Source: Candidatus Poseidoniaceae archaeon
GTDB lineage: Archaea > Thermoplasmatota > Poseidoniia > Poseidoniales > Poseidoniaceae
NCBI GenBank assembly: GCA_028822845.1
Contig: JAPKCS010000006.1
Coordinates: 1-64,000 of the forward strand
Length of the DNA: 64,000 nt
Reading direction: 5' to 3'
The notes under the pieces are model-generated. The model was not told the origin of the DNA. It searched no databases and was given only the letters and a program-made list of their open reading frames with translations. Position 1 is the first letter of the stretch, and every line of letters starts with the position of its first letter. This document shows positions 47,347 through 56,824 of the stretch, piece by piece. The position numbers and the translations under genes are program-made.

Positions 47347-47697
47347 ATGCCAACCGATCCAAAGGGACGCTTGGAACCAGGCTATGAACGTCATATGTTC
47401 GTCTGTGGCCATGAACGACCCGAGGGTGCTGTTCGACCTTCATGCGCAAGGCGAGGGAGTTTGGAACTCATGCAGGCCATCAAGCGAACCGCAAGGGAAG
47501 CGGGAATGGTGAACATCCGTGTTCAAAAATCAGGCTGCTTGGATTTCTGCGAGTTTGGTACAACCGCTGTCATCTATCCCGAAGGCGTGTGGTACACGCT
47601 TGAAGGCGAAGACGCCGTTGCTGCAATGGTGCATCACCTACAAACCGGTGAACGCTCTGAAAACCATCAAATGAGCATCGATCCAGATGAGCCCTAA
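47347..47697 (+). CDS. thioredoxin-like [2Fe-2S] ferredoxin
   Basis: 116 residues. The fold follows the thioredoxin-like ferredoxin family: MFVCGHERPEG near the start, SCARRGSLELM, then KSGCLDFCEFG with the second Cys pair, VIYPEGVWYTL and a closing helix. Four Cys (C20, C33, C64, C68) are placed to bind a 2Fe-2S cluster; numbering is approximate to a residue. An electron carrier whose partner is unknown. Starts 3 nt after PCD with GGAGG upstream, so the three genes 46643-47697 look like one operon. Confidence 0.85.
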   Translation: MPTDPKGRLEPGYERHMFVCGHERPEGAVRPSCARRGSLELMQAIKRTAREAGMVNIRVQKSGCLDFCEFGTTAVIYPEGVWYTLEGEDAVAAMVHHLQTGERSENHQMSIDPDEP

Positions 47698-47700
47698 GGT

Positions 47701-49260
47701 TCACTCTTCGACGGATTCTTCATCACGCTCTGCAGCCATGCATGGATCTGCTAAGCACATTTCTGACCCTTGCAGCTCCATTTCATCAGCGTCACCGAGC
47801 CCAGAGAGAAGGCCCTTCTCAACATACAAACTTGGACCGTTCGAGAGGAAGTAGACTGAGCCACGACCTGTTCGTGAATCTTCAGGTTGGGAGTTGTTTC
47901 CTGTTGCACAGGCGTCAATGCAACCATCAGCGAAAGCGATGTAGACACGACCGTCCAAGTCGATGGTGAGGTCGTTGAAATCAAGCAGGTTCCGATTGGA
48001 GCCACCAATGTCACGGCAATCGCCGCTGTTCAAACAGATGCTCCCAATTTGCACCGGATCATCAGACAAACGGTAGGTGTGGAAGGTTGGGTCTTCATCC
48101 AGAGCGTTCAGGCTGTAGGTGACGTACAAGTGATAGGAGATGTTTGAACTTGCAGTGTGTGGGTTGCCGTTCCAACTGCCACCATCGATGTCTGACTGGC
48201 CCAGTTCTTCAGCGTTTTCGCTTCCAAGATAGGTGATTGCGATGCGACCAGGGTCGCCAGCGTCGACTTGTGGGAAGGTTGAGGAAACCACTTCAACAGG
48301 GCTGATTCGGGTGCTGCTCTGTTCCCATGTGTCACCAGAATCGACGCTGCGAGACATGTAAATTCCGAAATCTGCTCCAGTCCAAATGTGGTAGGCATTG
48401 GAGTCTGTGTCCGTGGCCACTTCTGTGTTCTTTCTTGGATCAGGTGTACCGGCGTCGCCGCCCATGGTTCGTTCATCCCAAGTCAATCCGTTGTCCTTTG
48501 AGAAGATAAGAGTTGGAGTCGCCACACGAGGTGTGAGGTACACTGTGCCGTCGAGAGCTGTTGTGATTGCACCGTGAAGCCCACCATTGGTTGAGGCCAA
48601 GCCGACAATGTTGCCGCCAACTTCGAAGCTCGCGCCCCCATCGAAACTCGTGAAGCAAGAAATCCCAACAAGTTTGTTGAAACAGAAGTAAACCGCTGTC
48701 TCGTAGGTTGGATTGAATTGACCAATGACACCGAAGCCGCTGTTGACCCAAGGCCCTGTTGCAAGTTTGATGTGATCGTTCAATGGCGTGGTTCCTGAGT
48801 CATGGGGATTGCCAAGCCACGATTCGCCATCGTTGTCGGACCATCCAATCCAAGTGGATTCGAGACCCATCATGTGTATGTTGAAAATACGGTCTGTTAC
48901 AGGATCGACCCATCCATATGGATCGCTTGTGAACGGAGCCTGTGTGATGTCTTTTGAATCAACCCAGGACTCACCATGGTCGCATGAGCGCATTGGCTTT
49001 TCCATTGCGATGAAGAACATACAACCGCTTGAAGTGATGCCAATGCTTGGTTCCTTTCCGGTTTCGCCGACGTCGCTGAATACGAAATCCATTGGAATTG
49101 GATCAATGTCGACCGATTCCCCAGAACCGTTTGTGACGAAGATCCTTTCATTGACTGCGGCTTCCATTTCTTCGACCATTGGTTGCTCATCCGCACCAAA
49201 GCAACCAGACATCGAAAGTGTGGTCACAAGAAAACAAAGCAAAAGGGCAGTAACTCGCAT
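47701..49260 (-). CDS. secreted lipoprotein with sialidase-like (BNR/Asp-box) repeats
   Basis: 519 residues. Signal peptide ending in the lipobox LSMSGC (Cys20). The mature part shows at least four Asp-boxes of the form S-x-D-x-G-x-x-W/F: SDNDGESW, SFDGGASF, SKDNGLTW and SVDSGDTW. This is a six-bladed beta-propeller pattern found in sialidases and related glycan-binding proteins. Catalytic Arg triad residues cannot be assigned, so binding and hydrolysis are both possible. The acidic C-terminus ends in a Glu/Asp run. TATA-like CATAAATG 25 nt before the ATG suggests a leaderless transcript. Confidence 0.82.
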   Translation of the reverse strand: MRVTALLLCFLVTTLSMSGCFGADEQPMVEEMEAAVNERIFVTNGSGESVDIDPIPMDFVFSDVGETGKEPSIGITSSGCMFFIAMEKPMRSCDHGESWVDSKDITQAPFTSDPYGWVDPVTDRIFNIHMMGLESTWIGWSDNDGESWLGNPHDSGTTPLNDHIKLATGPWVNSGFGVIGQFNPTYETAVYFCFNKLVGISCFTSFDGGASFEVGGNIVGLASTNGGLHGAITTALDGTVYLTPRVATPTLIFSKDNGLTWDERTMGGDAGTPDPRKNTEVATDTDSNAYHIWTGADFGIYMSRSVDSGDTWEQSSTRISPVEVVSSTFPQVDAGDPGRIAITYLGSENAEELGQSDIDGGSWNGNPHTASSNISYHLYVTYSLNALDEDPTFHTYRLSDDPVQIGSICLNSGDCRDIGGSNRNLLDFNDLTIDLDGRVYIAFADGCIDACATGNNSQPEDSRTGRGSVYFLSNGPSLYVEKGLLSGLGDADEMELQGSEMCLADPCMAAERDEESVEE

Positions 49261-49282
49261 GGTTTAGCGTGATAGCCATTCG

Positions 49283-49290
49283 CATTTATG
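49283..49290 (-). promoter_or_regulatory. TATA-like element of the BNR lipoprotein gene
   Basis: Minus strand CATAAATG, centred about 26 nt before the ATG at 49260, consistent with a leaderless mRNA. Confidence 0.4.
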
Positions 49291-49386
49291 TTCTGCGTAT
49301 GGTCCATGCAGGGCACAACATCAGAAACCGCCACAGAAAGCAAAGACTATGATTCTAAATCCTCTATAGAAAGGACTTCAGCGAAT

Positions 49387-49797
49387 TCAAAGTTTGACCG
49401 GACGGGTTGCACCACAGGCTTGGCACTTGAGCAAGGTGGTCCGATCTTGTTTCACGAAGTTCGTATCCGGGGCTTGGCACTGGCTGCACTTGATGTAGGC
49501 ATTGACGTAATTGGCGATTGTCTTTTTGATCCTCTTTGGTGGGATACGCCCCTTGAAACGAGCCCGTGGCCCGTCACGAGAACCCGAAGTTCCCAATTCA
49601 TTGAGGAGGTACTGATAGACGTGATTATCGTCTCTGTCCATCATCGAGACCACTTCATTGAAGTTGCGGAAAATTGTATTTTGACCTTCGATAAGAATCT
49701 GTGGAGGAGGCAATCGCCATCGTGAACGCGAAGAGATTTCTTCAGGGATGTTCTCTCGTGCTCTATCGAGCAAGGACTCGTAATCAAAGTCGCTCAT
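49387..49797 (-). CDS. translation initiation factor aIF2 beta
   Basis: 136 residues. Subunit of the GTPase complex that delivers initiator tRNA. The core contains PPPQILIEGQNTIFRNF, LLNELGTSGSRDG and RFKGRIPPKRI. The C-terminal zinc ribbon is CSQC...CQAC. Length matches archaeal aIF2-beta. The gene is divergent from GfcR. Confidence 0.96.
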   Translation of the reverse strand: MSDFDYESLLDRARENIPEEISSRSRWRLPPPQILIEGQNTIFRNFNEVVSMMDRDDNHVYQYLLNELGTSGSRDGPRARFKGRIPPKRIKKTIANYVNAYIKCSQCQAPDTNFVKQDRTTLLKCQACGATRPVKL

Positions 49798-49880
49798 GCG
49801 TCAAGGCCTGTGCCGCTCTTTCTTGAAGCCATCGGAACCGAACGGGCAAAGGATTGATGTGGTTGAGTCCCTACCGCTGA

Positions 49881-50474
49881 ATGAGAACCATGGTTTTGAG
49901 CATCGAAGAACTGAGAGCCCAAGCCTTTGGCATGCGTAAAGAAGGATTGAATTCACAGCAAATTGCTGATGAATTATCCCTTTCCCAAGATACGATTTCT
50001 TGGCTGCTCGCTGAAGGGAGCACAGAAGAACATCCATCCGATGTTCGAATCGGATGGCGCAGCATTGGCGTCCGACCAGAACGAATCGCTGCAATTGGGA
50101 CCATTATGGCCGATGTAGCAGATGAAGAACTTGGCGTGGAAGACATCGACACGGTGGTCGGTATTTCGATCAACGGCATCACCTTCGCACATGAAGTTGC
50201 ACGCAACCTCGGGGCCGAGTTCACAATCTTCAGAAATGTTGAGGGTGAGGGGGGCCAAGGTGTTCTTTCCAACAAATATGGCAAAGTCTCTGGAAAGAAG
50301 GTCGTCATCGTTGATGATGTTCTTTCATCTGGCGTGACCATGGGCAAAACAATCGCAGCCATCAAAGCCGTCGGTGGCGAAGTTGGCCTAGCCGTGGTCC
50401 TGGTCAACAAAACCACTCGCAATGAAATCGATGGCGTCCCTCTACGTGGCATCATTCGAGCCGTACCTGTTTGA
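49881..50474 (+). CDS. gfcR: GfcR-like transcription regulator with phosphoribosyltransferase fold
   Basis: 197 residues from ATG 49881 (ATG 49890 also possible). The N-terminal helix-turn-helix (about 5-45, MRKEGLNSQQIADELSLSQD) is followed by a PRTase domain with the PRPP motif VVIVDDVLSSGVTM. In haloarchaea GfcR activates glycolytic and gluconeogenic genes and binds a sugar phosphate. The family is often misannotated as orotate phosphoribosyltransferase, and true PyrE activity is not expected. LysRS follows 10 nt later. Confidence 0.88.
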   Translation: MRTMVLSIEELRAQAFGMRKEGLNSQQIADELSLSQDTISWLLAEGSTEEHPSDVRIGWRSIGVRPERIAAIGTIMADVADEELGVEDIDTVVGISINGITFAHEVARNLGAEFTIFRNVEGEGGQGVLSNKYGKVSGKKVVIVDDVLSSGVTMGKTIAAIKAVGGEVGLAVVLVNKTTRNEIDGVPLRGIIRAVPV

Positions 50475-50484
50475 GGTTGAAAGC

Positions 50485-52089
50485 ATGCATTGGGCGGATG
50501 TCGCAGCCAAGGCGTTGAGCCACAAGGGTGACAAGCACATTGTCTCCACTGGTATCACACCAAGCGGTGAGTTCCACATTGGTCATCTGCGTGAGATCCT
50601 CACTGGCGATATGATTGCTCGAGCGGCAAGGAAAGCAGGATTGGATGTTGAGTTCGTATTTATTGTTGATACTGCAGATCCACTTCGTAAGGTGTATGAC
50701 TTCCTTGGGCCGGAGTTTGAACAGTTCATCGGCCATCAACTTGGCTCGATTCCAGCCCCCGACAAGAATGGGAATCCCGATTGGGCCCGATTTGAGCAAG
50801 AAGGGTGGACCTACGGCGACCACTTCTTGAAACCATTTTTACAAGCACTCGAACAGATAGGCGTCCGCCCTCGAATCATTGATAACCTTGAATCCTACAA
50901 AGCAGGGCGCTTTGATCAACTCACCAAAATAGCATGCGACCGAGCCGATGAGATACGTGAAGCAATTGAACGAATTTCCAGCCGTGAACTTGCAGATGAT
51001 TGGTTTCCTTGGAGCCCATTGGACTCAAAGGGGTCCCTCGACGGCGTCAAGGTGACTGGCTACGATTACCCTCATGTCCATTGGCTTGACAGCCACGGCG
51101 TTGAAGGCTCTTCTGACATCTCAAAGGGTGAAGGGAAATTACCCTGGCGGATCGACTGGCCCGCTAAATGGGGTTGGATTGGTGTCACCTGCGAACCGTT
51201 TGGCAAAGACCACGGCGCTGCTGGAGGATCCTATGCAACCGGAAGAGAAATCGTTCAAATTCTTGGCCATGAAGCACCGCATCCACTTACTTACGAATGG
51301 ATCAGTCTCAAGGGCCAAGGTGCAATGTCCTCTTCTGCAGGCAATACAATCGGTCCAATCGAAGCCCTCGAATTGGTGCCTCCAGAAATTCTTCGCTTAC
51401 TCGTTGCTAAATCAAAGCCGAACAAGGCGATTGAATTTGACACTGGAATGAGCCTCGTCACGCTGGCGGACGAATATGAGCGGTTGGCAGCACGTGATTT
51501 CGAATCTGAATTGGCTGATGAAGACCTCACTCGCCGGCAACGCGTCCAAATTGAAGATGCTGCTGGCGCAATGCGCATGGCAGTCATCGAAGAGGGCACC
51601 ATTGCTGAAGCCACAGCAGTCACGTTCCGCCACTTGGCTTTGCTCGCCCAGACAAAATCAACGGACCAAGATGTATGGGCCAGCCTACGGAAAGCTGGAG
51701 CCATCAACGAACCAAACCAATCCCTTGTCGACCGCTTAAACCGGATGAGGGCTTGGATCGCCTCCAAGCATTTCCCTGAAGAAATGAAAATTAGCATCCT
51801 CAATCTTCCGAATGATGCAGCACTTCAACTCTTAGACCAAGACGATCGCACAGTCGTCGCTGCTTTAGCCCGTTCATTAGCGGCCTGTTCCTGGGACGCA
51901 GAAAGCATTGGTAGCAGCATCCCACAAGCAGCAAAAGACCTCGGACTCACGCCTAAATCGGGCTACAGGGCAGCCTATGCAGCACTTATGGGCAAAGAAC
52001 GGGGTCCACGACTCGCACCCATCTTAGCAGAAATGAATCAACATGAGATCGTTTCATTGCTCAACCAATGTGCGAAGTCATTGGAATAG
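50485..52089 (+). CDS. lysS: lysyl-tRNA synthetase, class I
   Basis: 534 residues from ATG 50485, preceded by TGAGGTTGAAAGC. The longer frame overlaps gfcR. HIGH appears as PSGEFHIGHLREI (27-37) and the KMSKS equivalent as GAMSSSAGN. Class I LysRS is the archaeal form, replacing the class II enzyme of most bacteria and eukaryotes. The C-terminal helical domain is the anticodon-binding part. Confidence 0.96.
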   Translation: MHWADVAAKALSHKGDKHIVSTGITPSGEFHIGHLREILTGDMIARAARKAGLDVEFVFIVDTADPLRKVYDFLGPEFEQFIGHQLGSIPAPDKNGNPDWARFEQEGWTYGDHFLKPFLQALEQIGVRPRIIDNLESYKAGRFDQLTKIACDRADEIREAIERISSRELADDWFPWSPLDSKGSLDGVKVTGYDYPHVHWLDSHGVEGSSDISKGEGKLPWRIDWPAKWGWIGVTCEPFGKDHGAAGGSYATGREIVQILGHEAPHPLTYEWISLKGQGAMSSSAGNTIGPIEALELVPPEILRLLVAKSKPNKAIEFDTGMSLVTLADEYERLAARDFESELADEDLTRRQRVQIEDAAGAMRMAVIEEGTIAEATAVTFRHLALLAQTKSTDQDVWASLRKAGAINEPNQSLVDRLNRMRAWIASKHFPEEMKISILNLPNDAALQLLDQDDRTVVAALARSLAACSWDAESIGSSIPQAAKDLGLTPKSGYRAAYAALMGKERGPRLAPILAEMNQHEIVSLLNQCAKSLE

Positions 52090-52132
52090 AATCCGAAACG
52101 GTGCACGCCTTTCATCGAAGCCTCCGATAAAT

Positions 52133-52140
52133 GGGGGGGG
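52133..52140 (+). repeat. G8 homopolymer tract
   Basis: Eight consecutive G in the 121-bp gap between lysS and the zinc-ribbon gene, about 70 nt before the latter's ATG. The tract is slippage-prone. No promoter element is recognised around it. Confidence 0.6.
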
Positions 52141-52210
52141 TCAATGTTCGGACCAAAATAGGGGCAATTGACCATCACCCTTCAAAAGAGGTAAGCATCC
52201 ATAACGCAGT

Positions 52211-53476
52211 ATGGCCGGCGTGTACTGTCCAACCTGTGAAGCAGGTGTTGAAGCAGGGGCAAAGTTTTGCCTCGCGTGCGGCCACGACCTCACAGGACAG
52301 GGTCCAATCACGGCAACAGGCCACGACCTCAACCAAATCAAGGAAGTTATCCGGCACCGCGATGACCTTTCGATGGCTGAAAAATTCGACATGATTGCCA
52401 AAGTCGAAGAAGGGGCAAATCCGATTCTTCTTGGCATTGCAGCACCAGCAGAAGGCGAGGACGTTGACCTTTCATCTGCCTTTGGGACTGAGGTTGAAGA
52501 AACGCTTTTGCTCTCCGATCACGAATGGGGCCAATCACCTGCAGCAAACGCTGCTGTCCGGGCTGTCGTACGTGGCACCAATGGTTGGGATTTGATCCAA
52601 TCAGGTAAACTCGATCTGAGTGAAGGCTTGTTCCGAGAAGCAATGGACAATGGAATGGAAGCATCAACTCACATTCACGATGTTGCAAGCGGTGAGCACG
52701 AAGGAATTGACCCTGAGGCTATGCGTGCAATTCCAGTCTTGAAACCACCAAAGCGAAGTTTCTGCCCAAAGTGCGGCTCTGATATTCACGCAAACACCAT
52801 GCTCCAATGGCGAAAGTGGCGCGATTCATCCGGTGCTGTCGTATCGATGCAACTGGAAGCATCCATGGAAACATCCCTCATTCAAGTTGCAGCTCACTAC
52901 CTCAATGTCATGCAGGCCATGAAAGACGAGCGAGATGACGCTATTGCTAAGGCTGCGAAGGGAGACCCAACGGTCATCGAATCAAAACTACGAGCGCAAT
53001 TAGAAAAGAGCATCCGAACAGAATTGGAATCTGAAATCCGTTCTGAACTTGAAGAGGAGTTCAAAGGACGATCCGTCGCCAGTTCAGATAAACCAAAAGC
53101 AGGGAAGCCAAAGAAGGAAGCATCCAAAGCAAAACCAAGCACCACAAAGGCTGCAGCATCAAAGGCTGCAGCAGGCACAACCAAGAAGAAAGCAGGTGGC
53201 ATGTTTGGACCTAAGAAGGTCAAGAAGACCTACGAAGGCGAAGCAGGTGGAAAAGCAGATTGGTTCTTGACTAAGGCACTTGACACTGTTTACGATCCTC
53301 ATGGCACCGGTAAGGCTGTCAAAGCCGCTACAATCGTTGCTCGTTCGAGTGAAGGCAACGTTCGGGTTCGTGACGTCGTTCGTATTTACGACCTCGAAGG
53401 CGAAGCAGGCATCAGTGAATTGGCATGGACCAGTCCGCTGACAAAATACATCATCGATGCTTACGATGCCTGTTGA
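52211..53476 (+). CDS. zinc-ribbon and coiled-coil protein, unknown
   Basis: 421 residues. N-terminal double-Cys zinc ribbon (C6, C9, C20, C23), an acidic helical part, a second Cys pair FCPKCG near 185, a long Glu/Lys/Arg-rich coiled coil (about 235-285), a disordered Lys-Ala-Ser linker resembling histone-tail-like sequence (about 290-335) and a compact C-terminal domain (340-421) with alternating hydrophobics. It has no enzyme motif. The basic linker suggests contact with nucleic acid, by inference. It is convergent with carB, 3 nt away. Confidence 0.65.
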   Translation: MAGVYCPTCEAGVEAGAKFCLACGHDLTGQGPITATGHDLNQIKEVIRHRDDLSMAEKFDMIAKVEEGANPILLGIAAPAEGEDVDLSSAFGTEVEETLLLSDHEWGQSPAANAAVRAVVRGTNGWDLIQSGKLDLSEGLFREAMDNGMEASTHIHDVASGEHEGIDPEAMRAIPVLKPPKRSFCPKCGSDIHANTMLQWRKWRDSSGAVVSMQLEASMETSLIQVAAHYLNVMQAMKDERDDAIAKAAKGDPTVIESKLRAQLEKSIRTELESEIRSELEEEFKGRSVASSDKPKAGKPKKEASKAKPSTTKAAASKAAAGTTKKKAGGMFGPKKVKKTYEGEAGGKADWFLTKALDTVYDPHGTGKAVKAATIVARSSEGNVRVRDVVRIYDLEGEAGISELAWTSPLTKYIIDAYDAC

Positions 53477-53479
53477 GCA

Positions 53480-56400
53480 TCAGTAGTGCACGGTCAGTCG
53501 ACGTGGTTCGAGAGGTCCAGCCTTTGCTGCTTTCATTGCAGCGACTTCCATTGCAGCACCGCGCAAGGTCGTAACGAATGGAATGTTCAATTCGACAGCT
53601 AACCGCCTCATCATGTTGCCATCACGAACAGCACCACCTGAGATTGTTGGAACATTGACGATGAAGGAAACCTTTCCTTCACGCATCAAATCTAAGGCAT
53701 CAGGGTGGTTTTTGTCGGCAATTCGATAAGCCACAGATGTAGGTATGCCGTGCTCTCGAAGCACGTCACAGGTACCTGGCGTTGCATAGAGATTGAACCC
53801 AAGTTCCACCAGCTGCTTAGCGATCGGGACCAGACGAACCTTGTCGTCGTTTCGAACGGTGAGGTAAACGCCGCCTTCACTGGCAACAGGAACTTCAGTT
53901 GCGATCCTGGCTTTGAGGTAAGCGACATCAGCGGAAACATCAGAACCGTACACTTCGCCGGTTGATTTCATTTCAGGACCAGGAGCAGGGTCGAGCCCAC
54001 GGAGTTTGATGAACGGGAACACAGGAGCCTTCACGCAGACCTGACCTGAGGTGCGACGGGGAATGACCTGTTCTGAAAGTGGAATACCAATCGTGATGTT
54101 GGCAGCGATCCGAGCCATTGGTAGGCCGGTTGCTTTGGCAACGAAAGGAACGGTTCGAGAGGAACGTGGGTTCACTTCGAGCGTGTAGAGTTTATCGCCT
54201 TGAATCGCAAATTGAATGTTATAGCATCCTTTAATTTTCAAACCGATCCCAATGGCTTTGGTTTGTTCTTCGATGCGCTTTAGCATTGAATCTGGAATGT
54301 TTTGAGAGGGTATGAAACATGTGGAATCACCAGAGTGGATGCCTGCTTCTTCGAGGTGTTCCATGATTGCACCGATCAAGACCTCTTCACCGTCTGAGGC
54401 TGCATCGACATCGATTTCAGTGGCGTGACCGAGGTATTCATCAACCAACAAGGGCTTGTCCGGGGCAAGGTAAGCCTCTGACAAGTAAGCATCAACTTGT
54501 TCTTGACTCGCAAGGATTTCCATACCTCGCCCACCCAACACGTACGAAGGGCGAATCAAAACAGGGAATCCAATCTTTTCAACAGCAGCTCGGACATCGT
54601 CTGATGTGGTTCCTGTAGCACCGCGGGGCATAAGCAGACCAATCCTCTTGGCAAAGGCCTCGAACCGCTTGCGGTCGCTTGCTTCGTCCACAGCATCACA
54701 TGAAGTGCCCATGATCGACAGATCAAGGCCTTTTGAAGCGAGCAGAGGCAAACGTTCGGTCAATGGCAATGCCAAGTTAATCGCCGTTTGACCACCGAAT
54801 TGAAGCAAGATGCCGTGGGCTTGTTCTCGTAGCAGCACTTCGGAAACACACTCGAGGGTGAGCGGTTCGAAATACAACCGATCAGAGGTGTCGAAATCGG
54901 TCGACACGGTTTCAGGGTTGTTGTTGATCAAGATTGCATCTTTACCTGCTGCTCGAATTGCTTTCACTGCGTGAACACAGCCATAATCGAATTCGATGCC
55001 TTGACCGATCCGAATCGGCCCACTCCCAACAGTCACGAGTCGCTCTTTGGTGCGCTCGCTCATGTTTGGCAGTCCATCGATTCCGGACTCGTCGTCAATT
55101 TCGTAAGTGGAATAGTAGTACGGTGTTTTGGCAGCAAACTCAGCAGCGCAAGAATCAACCATTCGGTACCTTGGATGCAAGCCAAGGGCATGCCTTCGCT
55201 TCATCACGGCTTCTTCATTGAGGCCGGATGGAAGGAACTTCGGACCTGTTGCAGGGAAACCAGCCAGTGCATCTGCGATGTGTCCATCACTAAAGCCAAG
55301 GCTTTTCCAAGATTTCAATTGGTCACGAGTCAACTCAGCTGGTGTGGCATGAGTGTCGGTGATAGCGCGCTCAGTTTTGGCGATGTTCTCGAATCTATAG
55401 AGGAACCATCGAGTGATCCGAGTGATTTCATGAACCCGTTCGACCGACCATCCCCGACGGAACGCCTCAATCAAAGCACCCATTCGACGATCGGTGGCAA
55501 CCCTGCACCATTCGACCAAGGTGCTGTCTGGAAGTTGAGTGAGAGCCCGTTCTGCCATACCGTCTCCTTCCGACTCATCAGCACGTGTCAGCGGGCGTGG
55601 GTGAGCATACCCTTGTTCCAGCGATGCCCATGCCTTGAGGAAGGCTTCCTCGAAATTCCGACCAATCGCCATTACTTCACCTGTTGATTTCATTGAGGTA
55701 CCAAGCGTTCGGTCTGCTGTTCTGAACTTATCGAATGGCCAGCGTGGAATCTTCACAACGCAGTAATCGAGGGTCGGTTCAAAGGCTGCTGTTGTCCCCT
55801 CCCCGGTGATCGGATTTGGAAGTTCATCCAAGGTGTAACCAACGGCGATTTTAGCGGCCATCCGAGCGATTGGATAGCCTGTGGCTTTGCTCGCTAAAGC
55901 CGAGGAACGAGAGACACGCGGGTTGACTTCAATCACTCGGATTTCTCCCGTGAATTGGTTAAAGGCAAATTGCACATTGCAACCACCTTTGATGTTGAGT
56001 TCGCGAATGAGTTTGAGAGCTTGATCCCTCAACACTTGATGATCCGCATCAGAGAAGGACTGGAGTGGAGCAACAACCGTTGATTCACCAGTGTGAACAC
56101 CCATCGGATCGATGTTTTCCATCGTGCAAACAATCGTTGCATTGTCAGCACCGTCTCGCATCACTTCGTATTCCAGTTCTTGCCATCCAAGGATTGATTC
56201 TTCGATCAGGACTTGGCTAATGCGGGAGTTACGAAGACCAAGGGTTGCAATTTCAACCAACTGCCCTGTGTCCCAAGCCGTGCCTCCTCCGAGGCCGCCC
56301 AAAGTGAATGCTGGTCGAATCAAAATAGGCCAACTGCCTATTTCGTCGGCTGCAGCAAGAACTTGATCCATGGTGTTGCAGGCAATTGCTTCCGAAATTG

Positions 56401-56824
56401 GAAGGCCAATCGATTCACACACTTGGTTGAACAATTCTCTGTCTTCCGCTTTGTCAATGGCATCCAAGTCCGAACCAATCAGTTCGACCCCTAAGCGTTC
56501 AAGGGTTCCATCATGAGCAAGTTCACTGGCGATGTTGAGGGCGGTTTGACCCCCCATGCCTGCCAAAAGGGCGCATGGACGTTCAATCTCCAAAATACGG
56601 CGGATGGTGCTTGGAATCAATGGTTCGATGTAGATAATATCTGCCATTTCAGGGTCGTTTTGGATTGTTGCTGGGTTTGAATTGACCAGGATGACTTCGT
56701 AACCATCTTCTCGTAATGCTCGAACTGCTTGGCTGCCAGAGAAGTCAAACTCCGCTGCTTGTCCGATTTTAATCGGACCGCTTCCCAAGACCATGATGGT
56801 TTTGATGTCGTCTCGGCGAGGCAT
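53480..56824 (-). CDS. carB: carbamoyl-phosphate synthase large subunit
   Basis: 1114 residues from the ATG at 56824. It has two homologous ATP-grasp halves (each with GSGPIxIGQxxEFD, near residues 15 and 590), an oligomerisation domain and a C-terminal MGS-like allosteric domain (about 960-1114). Makes carbamoyl phosphate for pyrimidine and arginine synthesis from ammonia released by CarA. The carA stop and carB start overlap as ATGA, showing translational coupling. The ORF can be read one TTG codon longer, but the ATG is preferred. Confidence 0.97.
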   Translation of the reverse strand: MPRRDDIKTIMVLGSGPIKIGQAAEFDFSGSQAVRALREDGYEVILVNSNPATIQNDPEMADIIYIEPLIPSTIRRILEIERPCALLAGMGGQTALNIASELAHDGTLERLGVELIGSDLDAIDKAEDRELFNQVCESIGLPISEAIACNTMDQVLAAADEIGSWPILIRPAFTLGGLGGGTAWDTGQLVEIATLGLRNSRISQVLIEESILGWQELEYEVMRDGADNATIVCTMENIDPMGVHTGESTVVAPLQSFSDADHQVLRDQALKLIRELNIKGGCNVQFAFNQFTGEIRVIEVNPRVSRSSALASKATGYPIARMAAKIAVGYTLDELPNPITGEGTTAAFEPTLDYCVVKIPRWPFDKFRTADRTLGTSMKSTGEVMAIGRNFEEAFLKAWASLEQGYAHPRPLTRADESEGDGMAERALTQLPDSTLVEWCRVATDRRMGALIEAFRRGWSVERVHEITRITRWFLYRFENIAKTERAITDTHATPAELTRDQLKSWKSLGFSDGHIADALAGFPATGPKFLPSGLNEEAVMKRRHALGLHPRYRMVDSCAAEFAAKTPYYYSTYEIDDESGIDGLPNMSERTKERLVTVGSGPIRIGQGIEFDYGCVHAVKAIRAAGKDAILINNNPETVSTDFDTSDRLYFEPLTLECVSEVLLREQAHGILLQFGGQTAINLALPLTERLPLLASKGLDLSIMGTSCDAVDEASDRKRFEAFAKRIGLLMPRGATGTTSDDVRAAVEKIGFPVLIRPSYVLGGRGMEILASQEQVDAYLSEAYLAPDKPLLVDEYLGHATEIDVDAASDGEEVLIGAIMEHLEEAGIHSGDSTCFIPSQNIPDSMLKRIEEQTKAIGIGLKIKGCYNIQFAIQGDKLYTLEVNPRSSRTVPFVAKATGLPMARIAANITIGIPLSEQVIPRRTSGQVCVKAPVFPFIKLRGLDPAPGPEMKSTGEVYGSDVSADVAYLKARIATEVPVASEGGVYLTVRNDDKVRLVPIAKQLVELGFNLYATPGTCDVLREHGIPTSVAYRIADKNHPDALDLMREGKVSFIVNVPTISGGAVRDGNMMRRLAVELNIPFVTTLRGAAMEVAAMKAAKAGPLEPRRLTVHY

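Noticed and set aside
49881-50474. Orotate phosphoribosyltransferase (PyrE)
   Set aside because: The N-terminal helix-turn-helix and overall pattern fit GfcR; the PRTase motif alone misleads.
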